Part shown: positions 36,575 through 49,433 of the stretch, piece after piece
How the letters are laid out: every line of letters starts with the position of its first letter
Numbering within the stretch: the first letter of the stretch is position 1
From: Chrysomallon squamiferum
Lineage: Eukaryota; Mollusca; Gastropoda; Neomphalida; Peltospiridae
Length of the DNA stretch: 64,000 bases
NCBI GenBank assembly: GCA_012295275.1
Contig: CM022676.1
Coordinates: 4,908,187 to 4,972,186 of the forward strand
Direction of reading: 5' to 3'
Position numbers and translations under genes: made by a program
Notes under the pieces: generated by a model
What the model was told of the DNA's origin: nothing
The model's database searches: none
Seen by the model: only the letters and a program-made list of their open reading frames with translations

Positions 36575-36863
36575 TTAGAGAGTGAATGTTATGAGATAAT
36601 CAGGGTATGCTTGAGTGTCATTGAAAATGATGTACAGTCCAGGGTTAGCAACCTTATCAACAACAGAATCAAACAAGAGAGACTTGATTTGATGATTTCA
36701 CTGGTGGAACACGCATTCCTTTCTGTCCTCTAGTAAAATCACCAGTAAGAACTGAGGCGTAGTAGATGTGTTTATAACCTTGTGAATCTGGTCGTGAATA
36801 TGTGTTACCTGCAGAAAAACTTGCATTAACAGCAAAATACACTCCATCTCCAATATGTTGTAG
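36575..36863 (-). pseudogene. Copy C last catalytic exon, two single-base insertions
   Basis: Against B, one extra base lies within the first 16 nt (CAACATATTGG versus CAGTATATGG) and another in the SSNQ region (about 36682). Entered in phase 1, the frame reads ATTYWRWSVFCC then TAA at 36826-36828. Read in the frame after the first insertion it gives GDGVYFAVNASFSAGNTYSR and MRVPPVKSSNQVSLV then stop. The rest of the normal C-terminus is still recognisable downstream. Confidence 0.85.
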
Positions 36864-38076
36864 CTGAAAAAACATAAAAACAATCAGAAAATTATATATG
36901 TTCAAATTATTAAAATATTATATCCTACATAAATATTAACATAGTAATGTTCCAGTTATTTTAACAATTTAATGAGTGGTAACAAGTGATTTCTAAAGTT
37001 TATTTTAAAGAACCAGGCTAAAGTTTTGTCATTTCTTTTATTATTCTTTGTTACATAACAGTTTATTATTATATGCTATAATCATATTACTAGTATTTGG
37101 CAGATGTTATTTTACTTACCATTTTTTCCACAGTAACTTCTGCTGAATCCATGGGTATTCAGAGAAACAATAGCATCAACATTTGTCCCATGCCACAGTT
37201 TTCTTTCTGCAGGTTGACTGGTTTGTTTAGTTATCTGCTTTTTCTTAGCTACATACTGCTGATATAATGTTTTATTCTGTATTCTTTCAATCTGAAATGG
37301 CAAAACAGAGATATCAAATGTAAAACTGAAATAAATAAAAGATGAGATCATGCAAACATCAACATCACAATCATTCTGATTTAAAAATACTTGATATCAT
37401 AAGAAAGATTGTTATTATCTGAAAGTGTATTTAATTGTTAATTACATTTCTTATCAATACATTTTACTTTTTTAAAGTTAGAAATCTATAATTTAAATTT
37501 TGTTTTATAATTCTGAAAGGACAGAGAGAAAAAACCTTAATTATTTTTGCTGTTTGTTGTTGAACTGAGTTTAAAAATTCCTGTGAAACACTTTGATAAT
37601 CAGCATCAAAAGTCTGCAGAGTGACCACTCTCAAGTCTTCATCTTCTCCCATTGGTGTCCAGTGACTTGGTGCTTCAAAAGCAGAAACTGATTTGGAAAG
37701 AAAAACAATTTTTACATTTTGAATTCACATTTTAATCTGTTGATTTTTTTTTACCCCAATTAATTGTTAATATATCAAAATGATTTATCTTTTAAGTGCA
37801 AGAATTTCTTTTTTGTTTAAATGCCATTGAAAAAAAAAAAAAGTTTACATAAAAGAATTTAACATGGTGAAATATAGCAGCCAAGTATTAGTTAAAACAT
37901 AGACTGAAAGAGTTACTGATGTGAAAAAAATTATGTTGGTATTTATTTTATTTTATCATTGTAAATTTGATGTGATACAAATCACTGTGGCATTCAGTTT
38001 TAGGATCATTCAAAGGTTCACATTATCTTATAACTGACCTAAAATAACAACTAGCAGGGTATTACATCAGATGGGT

Positions 38077-38109
<33 letters not shown>

Positions 38110-38828
38110 CAGTAAATAAATAAATAAATGAACTGAACTTCAATACCTTATATCTCAAAAACAAAACCGAAAAACCCACATTTTTTAACTTTCTAAAAAT
38201 GGATATTGTCAATTACTGTCCAGAATGTCAAGTTAATATTGTAGTAGATTTTACCATCTTAACAGTGGAATCCTTCTCTTCCATGAAAACCATTTTGTGT
38301 AATATTTATCACATAGCTTTTTGCATGTTGTTTTCCTATTCTTTTTATATTTTCTCATTTTTGTCATAAAATTTGTTTGACTATTTACAAGATTTCAACT
38401 AAAGTGCAAGATACTCCAGAATCAGATTCAAATTCTCTGTGATCAGTGGATCGTTGGATGCTTCCTCCACATGTCAAACATTCTGTTAGGTAATCTGTTT
38501 TAATCAAGCACTACAACTTTCCTTTCAGTGGATCCAGTACTTGTAATCTATTTTTATCACTGTGTACATTGATGAAGTATCTCACTTCTTTCTGGCAAAC
38601 TCATGTCTGATTCCCACACAAGGCCACCCTTTCTTAGTGAAACAAGTCACAAGTAAGTCCTTATCTGAGAATTATCTTCATGTGATGAAAACTAAAATAG
38701 CTAAAATATTTTGTTCAAGTCCCACTTGTTTTGTCTATATAGTATATACAGTTTTAATTTAAGAAAGTTGAAAAATCTTGTTTTGGAGATATGAGGTGGG
38801 TTTGATTTTGTTAGTGGTTTTTTTTTTG

Positions 38829-38859
<31 letters not shown>

Positions 38860-41800
38860 TTTTTTTTTTTTATTTTTTTTTTCTTTTTGCCTATGTAATG
38901 TATATTGGGTATAACAGAAAAGTAAACAAATTAAAACCTACAAAACAGTAATTTAAAAAAAAAAAATGACTTTATTCATTGAGTGCTGATAAACATTTTA
39001 CATATAAATATTAAGTAATAATAATAATAATAATAATACCTTTCATAAGATCCATGCGGACAACTTTGACTCTATCATTTCTATCATTTTCAGGATATTC
39101 TTCCATAGTATTAAAGTCAATGATGTATTTCTGTCCTGATGCTTCTAGACTGACATACCATTGTTTGTCTCTATAAGCTTTCTCTATTATTCCATTTACC
39201 TTCTTGTCATACTCCACTTGCTTTGTTTGACCTTGTTGATCCACTTCAACATAAAACCACTGAACCAAATTGGAAAGGATATTAGCCATGTCTTGTTCTG
39301 ATTTTAAGCGATCAAACTCTCTGATAAGTTTCTGAACAAGTTCATAAGCATTGTACACATCCATTTGTAGTCCCTCAATTGTAATCATATCCTCCTTTTC
39401 AGTGAACATTACTCTTACTGAAAACTGATCTTGAAGATCAAGTATTTTCTTCATCTGAAAAAAAAAAGAAAAAAAAAAGACCTGGTTTGTACCATGCAGC
39501 GAATCATCACACTTCACAAACCTGAAACAGTGTAAACAGTTCAACATGATACACTGTAAACATTGTGATGTTGTTAACTGTGTTCACCATTAGACATTGT
39601 AAACTTTGTGATGTAGATAATCATGCTCACCCTTAGACATTGTAAACTTTTATTAGGTAGACATTGTAAACATTTTTATGTAGATAATTAAATATGTTAA
39701 TTGTAAATGTTGTAATGTAGATAATTAGATATTAGTCAAAGCAAACATTTTGGTATAGATAACTGAATAGGTTCAACATGAGATATTGTAAACACTTGTG
39801 GTCACTTGAAACATTGTGGTGTGGATAATTAAATATGTTCATTTACAAAAACATTCTTTTAGAGGTTACATTATTCAGTAATAATCAACTGTTGTTTATT
39901 AAACAACTCAGTTGAATGGTGATGTGAAAACTTCACCTGCAGCAAATTCTTTTGAAACAGTTTTACACTGTGTGGTAAAAAATATAAACTTGAATTTTCT
40001 ATCAAGTTCCAATGAAAACTTCACCTGGTTTTTCTTCAAAAATTGTAACCTTTCATCTGCAACAACTTTCTTGATGATTTCTTCACCACAGTAACTTTCA
40101 ACTGCCTGAATGGATGCATCAATAGACCACAAGTTGTCAGAGAAGTAATGTAGTTGCATCTCAGAGCTGTTATCTTCTTTCTGCAGTTTTGAGCCACTGC
40201 TGAAAAAATCTGTAATAAAGAGAATTTCTGAATAATTATTGAAAAATACATAACTTACTGTTACATTTAACACAAACTCTGCTTTTTATAAATAATATTT
40301 TCTCTTAATAACATAAACAGTTTACCAATACCAGTTATTGGTATAAAACTGTTAAATAATTTTACTTAAAGTTAATGATGTGTTTTGACCAGTGTTATCT
40401 AAATGACAATGAAAACTAAAAAATAAAGAAACAAAAATAAGCAAGACACAAGCTTTGTAACCAAATAGGAATGTCAACTTCAATGTTGCAAGTCTTGTAA
40501 GTCAAAACAGTTGTTGTGTTGTACGTTATAATATTATTAATATTTGATACTGGAAGATATCCTAAGGCTTGGCTAGAAGGAAATATAACCTCTACATGTA
40601 AACAGAAAGGTATTCAGCTTTATTTGAAAACTTACTGACCCAGAACACTGTTAAGCTGTTTGAGGAAAAGTATTAACATCTGTAATTAACCACAGATTCA
40701 CTCTATTGTCTGAAATTATGTTTTGGTTAAGTGTTTTTGTTAAATTACAAGAGTGATTTTATGTCTACATGTTCCTTCACAACAAAGTCATTATTGTCTT
40801 CAAATAGAAGAGAAAAAAAAAAAAAATAAATAAATAAATTATATGTCAAGGACAAATATCTCAACCTTAAAAGACTAAAATGAAGGCAGGTTTTAATTAT
40901 TAACTAAGTATATAACTAAGGAAAATGGTTTATATATTTAGATGTAATTTAATTAACCTCTTTCCCTTATGGGTGGTTTTGTAAATGAGTTTCCATCCTT
41001 CATCTGTACAGTATGTTCTCCAAACACCTGTTTTGCAGCTGCCATGAAAAACATGACTGTGTTTATGCTTGTGTCTATCAGATAAATTTCATGAACACTG
41101 CTTTCTGGAAAATCTTTGATGCATTCTTTTATGGCTTCAACAATAGCAGCTGTTGCTTCATGCACAGGATAGTCATGTATTCCACAACTAAGGGCAGGAA
41201 TTGCAATAGAGTGACAATTTTTCTTGTCTGCAGCATCAAGGCTTTTGAAAATAGCTTCTCTCAGAGTTTCCTCTTCATTTCTGTGTCCTCCTGACCACAC
41301 AGGACCTACAGCATGGATGATCATTTTACATGAGAGTGAACCAGGCTTTGATATGGCAATATTCCCAGAAAGAACATTTCCGTAGTTCCTAATATAATTT
41401 CTGCATTCATCTTGAATAGATTTGCCACCTTAAAAAGCAATAAAATAAAATTAAGCCAAATTATTTTAGAGTTTTACCTAAGATTAGTAAAACCATTTTT
41501 ATATGCTTAAAAAATCATTCAATTTAATTCGACTGAGTTTTAAATAATCCTAACATCTGACTAATATAATCTAAATTAATATAATTATATAAAGAAAGGT
41601 AATAATTACTGTAATTAATAAACATCTTCAATCAAAAAAAAGCAAACAGAGATATGACACTGAACAAATCATGATGCTTTAACAATCTGTGTAGAACTAG
41701 TTTATTTTAAAAAATGTAAAAATATGTGAGGCAAAAATATTTGAAATAAAGAATTCATTAAGTTTGTTAAGCATAAATTTAACATTTTAACATTACATCA

Positions 41801-44800
41801 GTTTCTCAGTGACAACAAAACAGATTATAAAAACGGGTTGTGATAATCAGTTGTATGTTTATAACAACAGTTGATCTTCTGTTTAACAGCAGTTTATTAA
41901 ACACAGCAGTCCAAATTCAAAGTGCTAGGTTAGTGGAAAATATATTTGAAGATTATCATTTGTTTTTATAATCATATTTTCTCAAATTTAATACTTTTTA
42001 AAAATAAATTTACATAAAGTAACATTTCAATAAAATGACTGTATGTCTATCATATCGAAGGGAAAGTTCAATGAAATTAAAGATGATACTTATAAATATT
42101 TTACCTTTGTCAACAATAGCTTTGGCTAAGCCACCAGTGTGATCCAGTTTCTCATTAGCTGCACTTACAATGACATCGACATTCATTTCAGTGATGTCCT
42201 CTTGAACAAAAAACAGTTGTCGCTGTCCTGGCATCATACAGTTTCCTACAGTCTTCACACCTTTACCTGCAACAGCTGTAGTTTCCATCACATGCTTACT
42301 TCCAACAGACATTTTTTCACTGCTGTCAAAGTATTTTTCAATAATGCATTTTTCAGATCTTTCCAAGCTGTTGATGAACATAATTCCTTTCTGTGACTTT
42401 AAGAGTTTTTGAATTCTAGGCCTCTTATGTAGAAACATTTTGTGATTCACCTTACTGGCCAAATTTTCTAAGGCTTTCATTGCTGCATCCATTCCAAACC
42501 TGGTAGCATTTATGGTAAATTGTTCACCTGTTTTAGAATAGCTAATCTGCACTTTAAGTTGTTTTAAATTTCTTGTGATTTTGCTGATGACTTCATCGCG
42601 ATATACCTGCAGAAAACGCTGGATGCCTTTGGGAAATGAAACTGTTTGAACAAAGATGGTATTTTCAATAAAAAAGACATCGATGTCTTCAGAAACATTT
42701 GCCATAACGTCATCTGTAGCAGTAATAACAACGTTTCCTGTTTCCCATTGAGCAACATGTAGAAAGTCACCATGACTCTGACTGAGTCCACTGATAAGAT
42801 TTGACCACTTGTCTGACAAGAGCAGCATCAGTGATTCAGGTTCAAGTTTGCAAATCTTCTCAACGACAGACTGTTTGATAATGTTTGCCACGTGAACAGC
42901 ATCGTGATCACTGAGTGCGAGGATTGCAACATCTTTATCAGTAACTTCCCAAACACCATCCAGGTTTTTCTTTTTAATTTTCTTTACAACGTAGTCACGA
43001 ACACATTTCTTATCAACCATTTGTAACTGATCTGCAGAAAAATCAGTGACTCTTGACAGTTTTTTACTTTGAAGTAATTCATACATTTCAACCTGTGCAT
43101 TTTTGACATCTGCAATTATTCCAACAAAAGATATTTCTGTTTTGGGTAATTTAATAGTTACTGTTAGATCGGGATATTTTTGCTTCATTTGCTTTGGAAA
43201 TCCATGGGCTAAAAGCAAACGCAGCTGAAGTGAATTCACTTTATTAAGAGTTTCAGAAACTTCCTGCTTTCTTCTTTCGTACTCTTCCTCCACCTTTTTT
43301 ATCACAGTTTTAACTTTTTCAGCCAGACTTTTACTTTGTCCTGCAAAACCAACTACAACGAGCTGCGATGAATCTTTGCAATCAAACAAACAAGCACCAT
43401 CTATTTGACCAATATTCAGTTTTTGGTGAACCTCATCCCATATGCCTCGAGGAACATCCATTTCTTCAACCTTTAGTAATTTTAGATATTCTTTCAGTGC
43501 AGTTTCAACATTAGCAGACCATTTGAAAAAGAATCTTTGGACATTGCTCACTTGTTTTGTGGGAATACACTTAAGTAATACAGTGATATCATCTCCCTTC
43601 ACCCAGCTGAATTCTGAACGGAAAAACTTCTCAAAAAATGTTCTTGTAAGTCTGTCTTCTTTTATTAAAGCTAATTTGTATTTATCTAGATTAGTTACGG
43701 TGATTGGATCAGGCTTCTTAACACGGGTTGGGTCATACACCCCTCCTCCAGTTTCAAGACATTCATGATAGATGGAAACATTCAAAGTGGCACCATCAAG
43801 CTTGTGACCTCCTGGATGCTGAAGAACCTGTTCAACCACTGGAAATAAATAATAACTGATTCTTGTTTACTTTTTTTTATATACATATACTCTCCTACTT
43901 GGCCAACTGACAATGACTTGAAAAAAATTATAATTGCTTTTTTTTAAAATTAATTAATGTTGTTTAGATATGAACAAAAATGATGTAGATTCATCACTTT
44001 TAAAAAAAGAAATTCTTGTGTTCATATATACCTGCATTCACTGAACTAAACTCACATTTTCCTGTGATATTATTATGCTTATCTTGAGACAGGGTATTGA
44101 TTAGAAACGTTTCAGCAATTTGTTAAAGACTTTAAAGATTTATATGTGTATTTAACCATGGATTCATGCGGTTAGTCTGACAACGTTGTTTTTAATAGTA
44201 ATTTGCAAATTAAAATCAAATTAAAATGTTTGCTGTTTAAAGTCGTTTTATAAAATATAAATTTTCAAAATCTTCAGTCATTTCTAAAACTATTTAGAAC
44301 AACAGTACATTATTTGAATAAAATAATGAACAGAAGAAAATGTTTGATTTAACTGAATGGTATTTAAAGTATACCAGACAGCAGCCATCGTCTGATTTCA
44401 TTTGCACCTTCTCAACTTCAACATTATTTCCCTCAAAGTAGTACCAGATAGTCTTAAGACACCACTTACCTTATCCCCAGAAATATTAAAATTTCAAACC
44501 TATAGATAAGTATGTGTATGTGAGTGCATTTGTGTTTGCATGTGTCTGTATGTGTGTTGTGTGTGTTTCACAATCTCTGCATTTTGGAGAAAGCCCCATA
44601 TGCACAGTCAAATGCATTCAGACACCATGACTTCAACTAACTCTAACTTAATTGTAATTTCTTAAAGGAAGACAAAATGTTATTCAGTAAATATCCAACT
44701 GTCTTTTCCCAATTTTGTGTGAGGATTTCTCCATGACATTAGTAACTGCTGAAACTTAATATTTTATTTCTTTTCACTTTACTAATAAGTAACTGAAACC

Positions 44801-45435
44801 ATACTAGATTTATATATTTAAAACACTGAGGTGCCCTATTAGTTGCAAGATGAGACTGTTTCTAGTACCAGAATAAAGTAATTAAAAACAAATTACAGTT
44901 GTAACAGGCATTAAATAGTTCTAAAGATTTCTGAAGTAATCAAAATAAGGAAATGAGCAAATTAATTTGAGATCACTACCCACATTTTATACAGAAAGAT
45001 AAATGCATGTTTAATGCCAGTTTTAGCTATTTCATTTTCCATCATTAATCACGTAATGTGCTAAATTAACATTTTATCCAGAATTATACTGTAAATGAGG
45101 AATTAGCCTGGAATAAAATTTAAATATGTTTTACTCCCTTTCAGCAGTAATGTGATGTAAATAACACCATTAAACACCATTCTTACCTACTTTCAGAGTT
45201 AACAAATCCAATGTAAATAATTCATTAAACAGACGTTCTACTCACCTTCAGCATTAACAAATGTTATGTAAATAACATCATTTTTCCTTCTTAAATCAGC
45301 TATTTCTCCTCCACCCCTCCTGGGATTATCAAAGTAATATTCAATACAATCATTACTTGTTTCTGGACTGAAACCTCGGACTTCAATTGTCTTAGATTCA
45401 TCTTTATCATCTTGAGACAAACTGTTGTCAGTCAT
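36575..45435 (-). CDS. PARP14-like: PARP14-like copy C: RRM, KH array, macrodomain, WWE, PARP; last exon frameshifted
   Basis: Coding exons in gene order: 45246-45435, 42105-43838, 40958-41428, 40025-40209, 39040-39454, 37536-37687, 37120-37291 and 36863 leftward. All junctions agree in phase. Residues about 17-90 form an RRM (YFDNPRRGGGEI, then VLQHPGGHKLDGATLNVSIY). Residues about 90-590 resemble the PARP14 KH-type repeat region, and 600-780 are one macrodomain (human PARP14 has three). Residues 799-925 are KH-like, about 926-985 WWE, and the PARP fold starts near 1000 with His at about 1083 (LWHGT). This is the PARP14 architecture: mono-ADP-ribosylation with ADP-ribose and probably nucleic-acid reading. 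The last exon has two extra bases relative to B, giving a stop at 36826-36828 and about 1,118 residues instead of about 1,201. Unless that is an assembly error, the encoded enzyme lacks the Tyr and Leu active-site positions. Confidence 0.85.
37120..37291 (-). CDS. Copy C catalytic exon 2 with intact active-site His
   Basis: The exon encodes AERKLWHGTNVDAIVSLNTH and GFSRSYCGKN, then a GTAAGT donor. The LWHGT histidine, which contacts NAD+ in this family, is present. Confidence 0.88.
37536..37687 (-). CDS. Copy C catalytic exon 1
   Basis: The exon encodes VSAFEAPSHWTPMGEDEDLR to TAKIIK. Same length and phases as in B and D; no lesion. Confidence 0.85.
39040..39454 (-). CDS. Copy C WWE exon
   Basis: The exon encodes MKKILDLQDQFSVRVMF and DMITIEGLQMDVYNAYEL, then the WWE core VQWFYVEVDQQGQTKQ, IIEKAYRDKQWYVSLEASGQ and KYIIDFNTMEEY. 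It is 138 codons plus one base and ends in phase 1 just before an ATA tract. Confidence 0.88.
39541..39850. repeat. Diverged minisatellite in the intron of copy C
   Basis: Imperfect units based on 'acattgtaaac...tgtagataatta' lie between the KH-like and WWE exons. It is probably the ancestral state of the homogeneous arrays in A and B. Confidence 0.7.
40025..40209 (-). CDS. Copy C KH-like exon, first half
   Basis: The acceptor 'tttattacag' leads in phase 1 to DFFSSGSKLQKEDNSSEMQL, then SIDASIQAVESYCGEEII and FLKKNQ at a GTGAAG donor. It continues directly into MKKILDLQ of the next exon to form one KH-like unit. Confidence 0.8.
40958..41428 (-). CDS. Copy C macrodomain exon
   Basis: The exon encodes GKSIQDECRNYIRNYGNVLSG, then MIIHAVGPVWSGG, SIAIPALSCGIHDYP and EIYLIDTS. 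The I-H-A-V-G-P strand and the S-x-G-I-x-x-x-P phosphate-binding loop are clear macrodomain hallmarks. It is 471 nt long, phase 1 at both ends, so removing it keeps the frame. Confidence 0.92.
42105..43838 (-). CDS. Copy C large exon: end of RRM, KH-type repeats, start of macrodomain
   Basis: The exon is 1,734 nt and fully open. It begins VVEQVLQHPGGHKLDGATLN, finishing the RRM, and ends with FFVQEDITEMNVDVIVSAAN and HTGGLAKAIVDKG, the first ADP-ribose-binding part of a macrodomain. Between them are repeated alpha/beta segments of the PARP14 KH-repeat type (for example around FVGIIADVKNAQVEM and INATRFGMDAAMKALENLA); individual boundaries cannot be fixed by eye. Confidence 0.85.
43839..45245. 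other. Intron 2 of copy C
   Basis: No coding signal. A TG-rich patch lies at 44510-44570. At 45128-45262 three imperfect tandem units of about 50-60 bp each carry a 'cagnnttaac/gtaatg' and 'atgtaaata' core and include donor-like CTCACC/CTTACC sites next to the true exon 2 donor. Confidence 0.6.
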
Positions 45436-45520
45436 GTCTTCTGATTTCACTTCTGGCTCATAAACTGACTCTTCAGTCTCTGTCTTTTCTAATGCTTTTC
45501 ACTCATAATTCTGTCAACAG
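45246..45520 (-). CDS. Copy C exon 2: 5' UTR end, start codon and first half of RRM
   Basis: The acceptor is 'cgtatttcag'. The proposed ATG at 45435 gives MTDNSLSQDDKDESKTIEVRGF, then YYFDNPRRGGGEI and a GTGAG donor in phase 1. An upstream ATG in another frame makes a five-codon ORF (MSEKH). One more A in the A4 run after it would extend the protein N-terminally (via ALEKTETEESVY), so the true start is not certain. Confidence 0.7.
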
Positions 45521-47256
45521 CTGAAATACGTTAGTATAATTAATTGTTTCCATGTTAAAATTATTATTATTTGGCCAGAATATTTCTGAATGAAAAGAAA
45601 ACACAGTTAACAAAGTTCATTGGTTTGTTTTCTTGACTTTCTTCACAAACAACAAATAAACAGAAACAGTTTTACTATTAACAACAATTAAATCAATAGT
45701 TCTTATTTTATATTAAAATATTCACTCCGAAAACAATTTCTTTGATCAATAGCACTGTCTGTTCCTTTTAATGCAAGGAATTTAAAATATTGACCTATCT
45801 TCTTGACATTCAGTAAATCTATATAATGATCAACTGCACCACTCTCTGGACTATTTACAAATATCTGTGTAACAATTCTCTATTAGTGATAGCATCTTAG
45901 GTGCATTGAGTCTCTTAACTTAAAACATTCTGTTTTACCTTAATTCCTGTTGTTCTCATAATTAATAATAAATATTATTTTTTTATTTTTATTTTTATTT
46001 TTTTATTTTATGTGTGTATGTTTTTCTTTATTAATGAGAAGAAAAAAGAGAGAATGTTTCTGAATAAAGAAATAAGACAAATACTGGTTCCAAAACAATT
46101 CCTTTGAATCTCATTTACCTGTGTTACATTTTACTTATTTTATTAATGAATATCTTCAACATAATAATAATAATAATAACAACCACAAAATTAAAAAAAT
46201 AATAATAATAACTGAAAATTGAGAGTACATCAATCAATAAATAAATAAACAAACAATAATAATAATAAAAGAAAATAATACTAATAAATGAAAAATGAAA
46301 ATAAATAAATAAATAAATAAGAGTTTTAACATAGAACTATCTTGTCTTGCCTCAGACATACACACATTAATTGACATCAGTCTCAATCTTTGTCAGACAG
46401 ACCAATGTTACTAAATGATAGAACATTGTTGGCTTCTTACAGGGTCCCATGTTCATATAAAACTTAAAAGTACATAAAATTAGGGAACCCTGGTCCTGGG
46501 AGATATGTTCATCCCTGAATCTGCTGAAGTCCCTGGCTGTTTGTAAATAGGAAACATGACAAACAAACAAACATAATACATTTATGTGTGTGTGTGTGTT
46601 AGACAGTTATTAATATAATAATTAGGTGTAGCTGTTATATTTTTTGTTTCTCTTAGAAATATATTACTAAAACAAACATGAAGAATAATTATGTACCATA
46701 AATATCATTGAAATTGAGGTCGCTCAGCATTTCAATGTCAAATAAGTTACTCACTTAATTTGTAAATAATTAATGTATATGTTTGATAGTTCAGTTTCAC
46801 AATTCTCCTCTATACAGTTTGTTTAATGAAGCTTTCAGATTAACTAACTCTGAATATATGATAAATAATTTACACACAGGAAAATTATTTATATGTAAAT
46901 CAATTCATTACTTATTCATGAAATAATTGTTTAGAAACTATTTTGTTGTATCTGCTTTTTCCATAAAGGTATTATTGTTGTTGCTGTTGTTATTGTTATT
47001 ATTGTTATTATTGTTATTATTATTATTATTATTATTAATATTATTATATGAGTTATCGTCAGAAAATATACACTGTAGCAAAATATTTATTAAAACATCT
47101 AATCACAGATGTTGATTTAAAACAGCAACAGTTTAAGTTTAGCAAAATTCCATACTAAAATTATAGTTATTTTTCATTTTTCTTGAGCGAACCTATTAGT
47201 GAATAGAACAGGCAGACCTATTAATGAATAGAAAAACAATGTAAATTTCCACTTAC

Positions 47257-47340
47257 ATTCTGTTTCAAACATCTTATCCATCCAAATTAATGAAAACCAG
47301 AAATGAACAGTGAAAACTTCCTGCCTTCTCTTCCTGATAC
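47257..47340 (-). promoter_or_regulatory. Copy C candidate first exon and promoter
   Basis: On the minus strand a GTAAGT donor at 47256-47251 follows GTTTGAAACAGAAT. Just upstream is a degenerate GAAA array (47292-47320) next to an 'aggaagagaaggcaggaag' stretch. The layout matches the modules before copy D at 59.5, 60.1 and 61.1 kb, which supports a non-coding first exon spliced to 45520. The start site is not visible. Confidence 0.55.
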
Positions 47341-48168
47341 AATTATGAGCAATAATTGTTTTTCAGGAATAGAGAATATCACCGTGCATGTGCCCGTTGC
47401 TAGGTGGGTAATGGATAAAAACAGTAGATCTTGTCAAAATAACATATCACTGTGCATGTAAATAGCCCGTTTGCTCATGGTAATTCCGTTGACACAATTA
47501 ACTGATCTAACTGATCTTGTCAAAAACATCTGGACCCTACTGGGGATGGGAAATTCTTACAACATCTAAAAAAACAAACAACAAATGAAATTAATGAAAT
47601 GGTTCAGATAACTCTGAACAAATAGTCCCACAATATGTTGAGGTCATGAAAACCAGTCATATAATAATAATATGTTACTCCAAAATAAATGGGGGTTTTA
47701 AGCATAAAGTATAACTTGTTGTTAACCAATTACACTAACAATAGACTATAATTACCTGGTTTTAACACAAACACAAACAAAATATTTAATTAAACATGTT
47801 ACTGTAGGTTTTGTTTGTTGAACATAATGTGTGGCCATGTTGACAGTGTTCAGTCAGAGATGTGTCTGCAACAAAGGTGTAAATACTCTGGCTGTAAATG
47901 GCACCACTACAAAGACTTGCTGAACATACACCTGCCACCCCCATCATCTGGATCCGAATTGTTTTGAGAGGTGGTTTTTCAATTTACTACCATTTTTGTA
48001 GGCAGGGGTGAGGGGTGGCAGGCTGGATAACAGCATTTATATATATCAATATAAGACTTACGAATTCGATACATTTTCAGTTATGTTTTAGGAGAATGTC
48101 CCGCCTCATCGATTTCAGTTTGTTGTGGCTACAGGTTTGATGAAAGTGAATAAAGATTCTAAATTTAG

Positions 48169-48173
<5 letters not shown>

Positions 48174-48199
<26 letters not shown>

Positions 48200-48211
48200 C
48201 TGTGGTCAGTA

Positions 48212-48270
<59 letters not shown>

Positions 48271-48274
48271 CACA

Positions 48275-48310
<36 letters not shown>
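48174..48310. repeat. Compound (TG)n-(TA)n-(CA)n microsatellite
   Basis: A TG run, a short spacer, about 25 TA units and a CA run lie in order. TG and CA are reverse complements around a self-complementary core, so the tract can fold on itself. The long open frames here are repeat translations. Confidence 0.9.
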
Positions 48311-48312
<2 letters not shown>

Positions 48313-49433
48313 GGAAACTGAAACAGCTTAACAAGGAGACAGATATAAAGAATCTGAATTACAATGTTTTTGTCTTTATCCATTTCTAGTTTTAGAAAGT
48401 TGGAAAATCTTCTTTTGGAGATATGAGGTGTAAACATTCAGTGGTTTGATTTTGTTTGTGATTTCTCCCCCCTCCCTTTTTGAGATTTGGGTGTATTATA
48501 ATAATAATTACTTATTAATTCAACTTAATATTAACAAATATATTTATTATATTAATTATATTTCATTAGAACTTTTATTTTTCTGTGTACCAATATCATA
48601 TATCAGAATCATGAATTTGTTTCTGTGTTTTAGCAAACTACTATTCCTTTAATTTACAATATATTTATTTATCCAAACCCTACCAAATTTTCATCTACAT
48701 TAGATAATTAATTAACATCAAATAAATAAAAATCACAAGCATTCAGTTATTATTTATAAAACATTTTATTATTAAAATTTTAACATCTGTCAATACATTT
48801 TTAGTATAAATGCAATCAAATTCTTACAATACATTAGCACACATGTATAAGTAAAATAATAATAATAATAATATTAATAAATGCTGGAAAAAAAAAGGGC
48901 AGGGTGTCAAAAAACAGATCTAAGCAGTAACATAATAATAATCCTGTAATCAACATGTAATATATACATTCTTTATTATTAATAATTCTAAAATTAAATC
49001 TGATATATTTTGAAGTAATGATGATTGTTTATATACCCAAATATGGAAAGAAGTGATTAAAATAACAAAAAAACAACAACAAAACAAAAACCACAAATCC
49101 AAACAGTATATATATATATAAGATCAAAAAGTAATTTAAGTCTAACTTTAAAAGGAGCAAAATAAATACTTCTTTTAAAATGTATTAATTATGATGCACT
49201 GTCCATTAAAATAAATAGAATAATGATGTCATTGTTAATCTAAGTTGCTATGACACTGATGTCATAACATAGGTTTAATCCAAGGATTTTCTGATTTTAA
49301 TTGTTTATTTATTTATTTTTATTGTTATTATTATTATTATTATTATTTAATGTTTTTGTAGTGGTGGAAGTATGGGAGAGATCATGATACAGTGTATAAT
49401 GATACTGATGGCAGTAACAGGCATCGTAATATA

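Noticed and set aside
42139-42396. Plus-strand frames opposite the PARP exons (also 43442-43768, 55619-55945, 41013-41294)
   Set aside because: They are shadows of the minus-strand coding exons, with no domains and no splice context.
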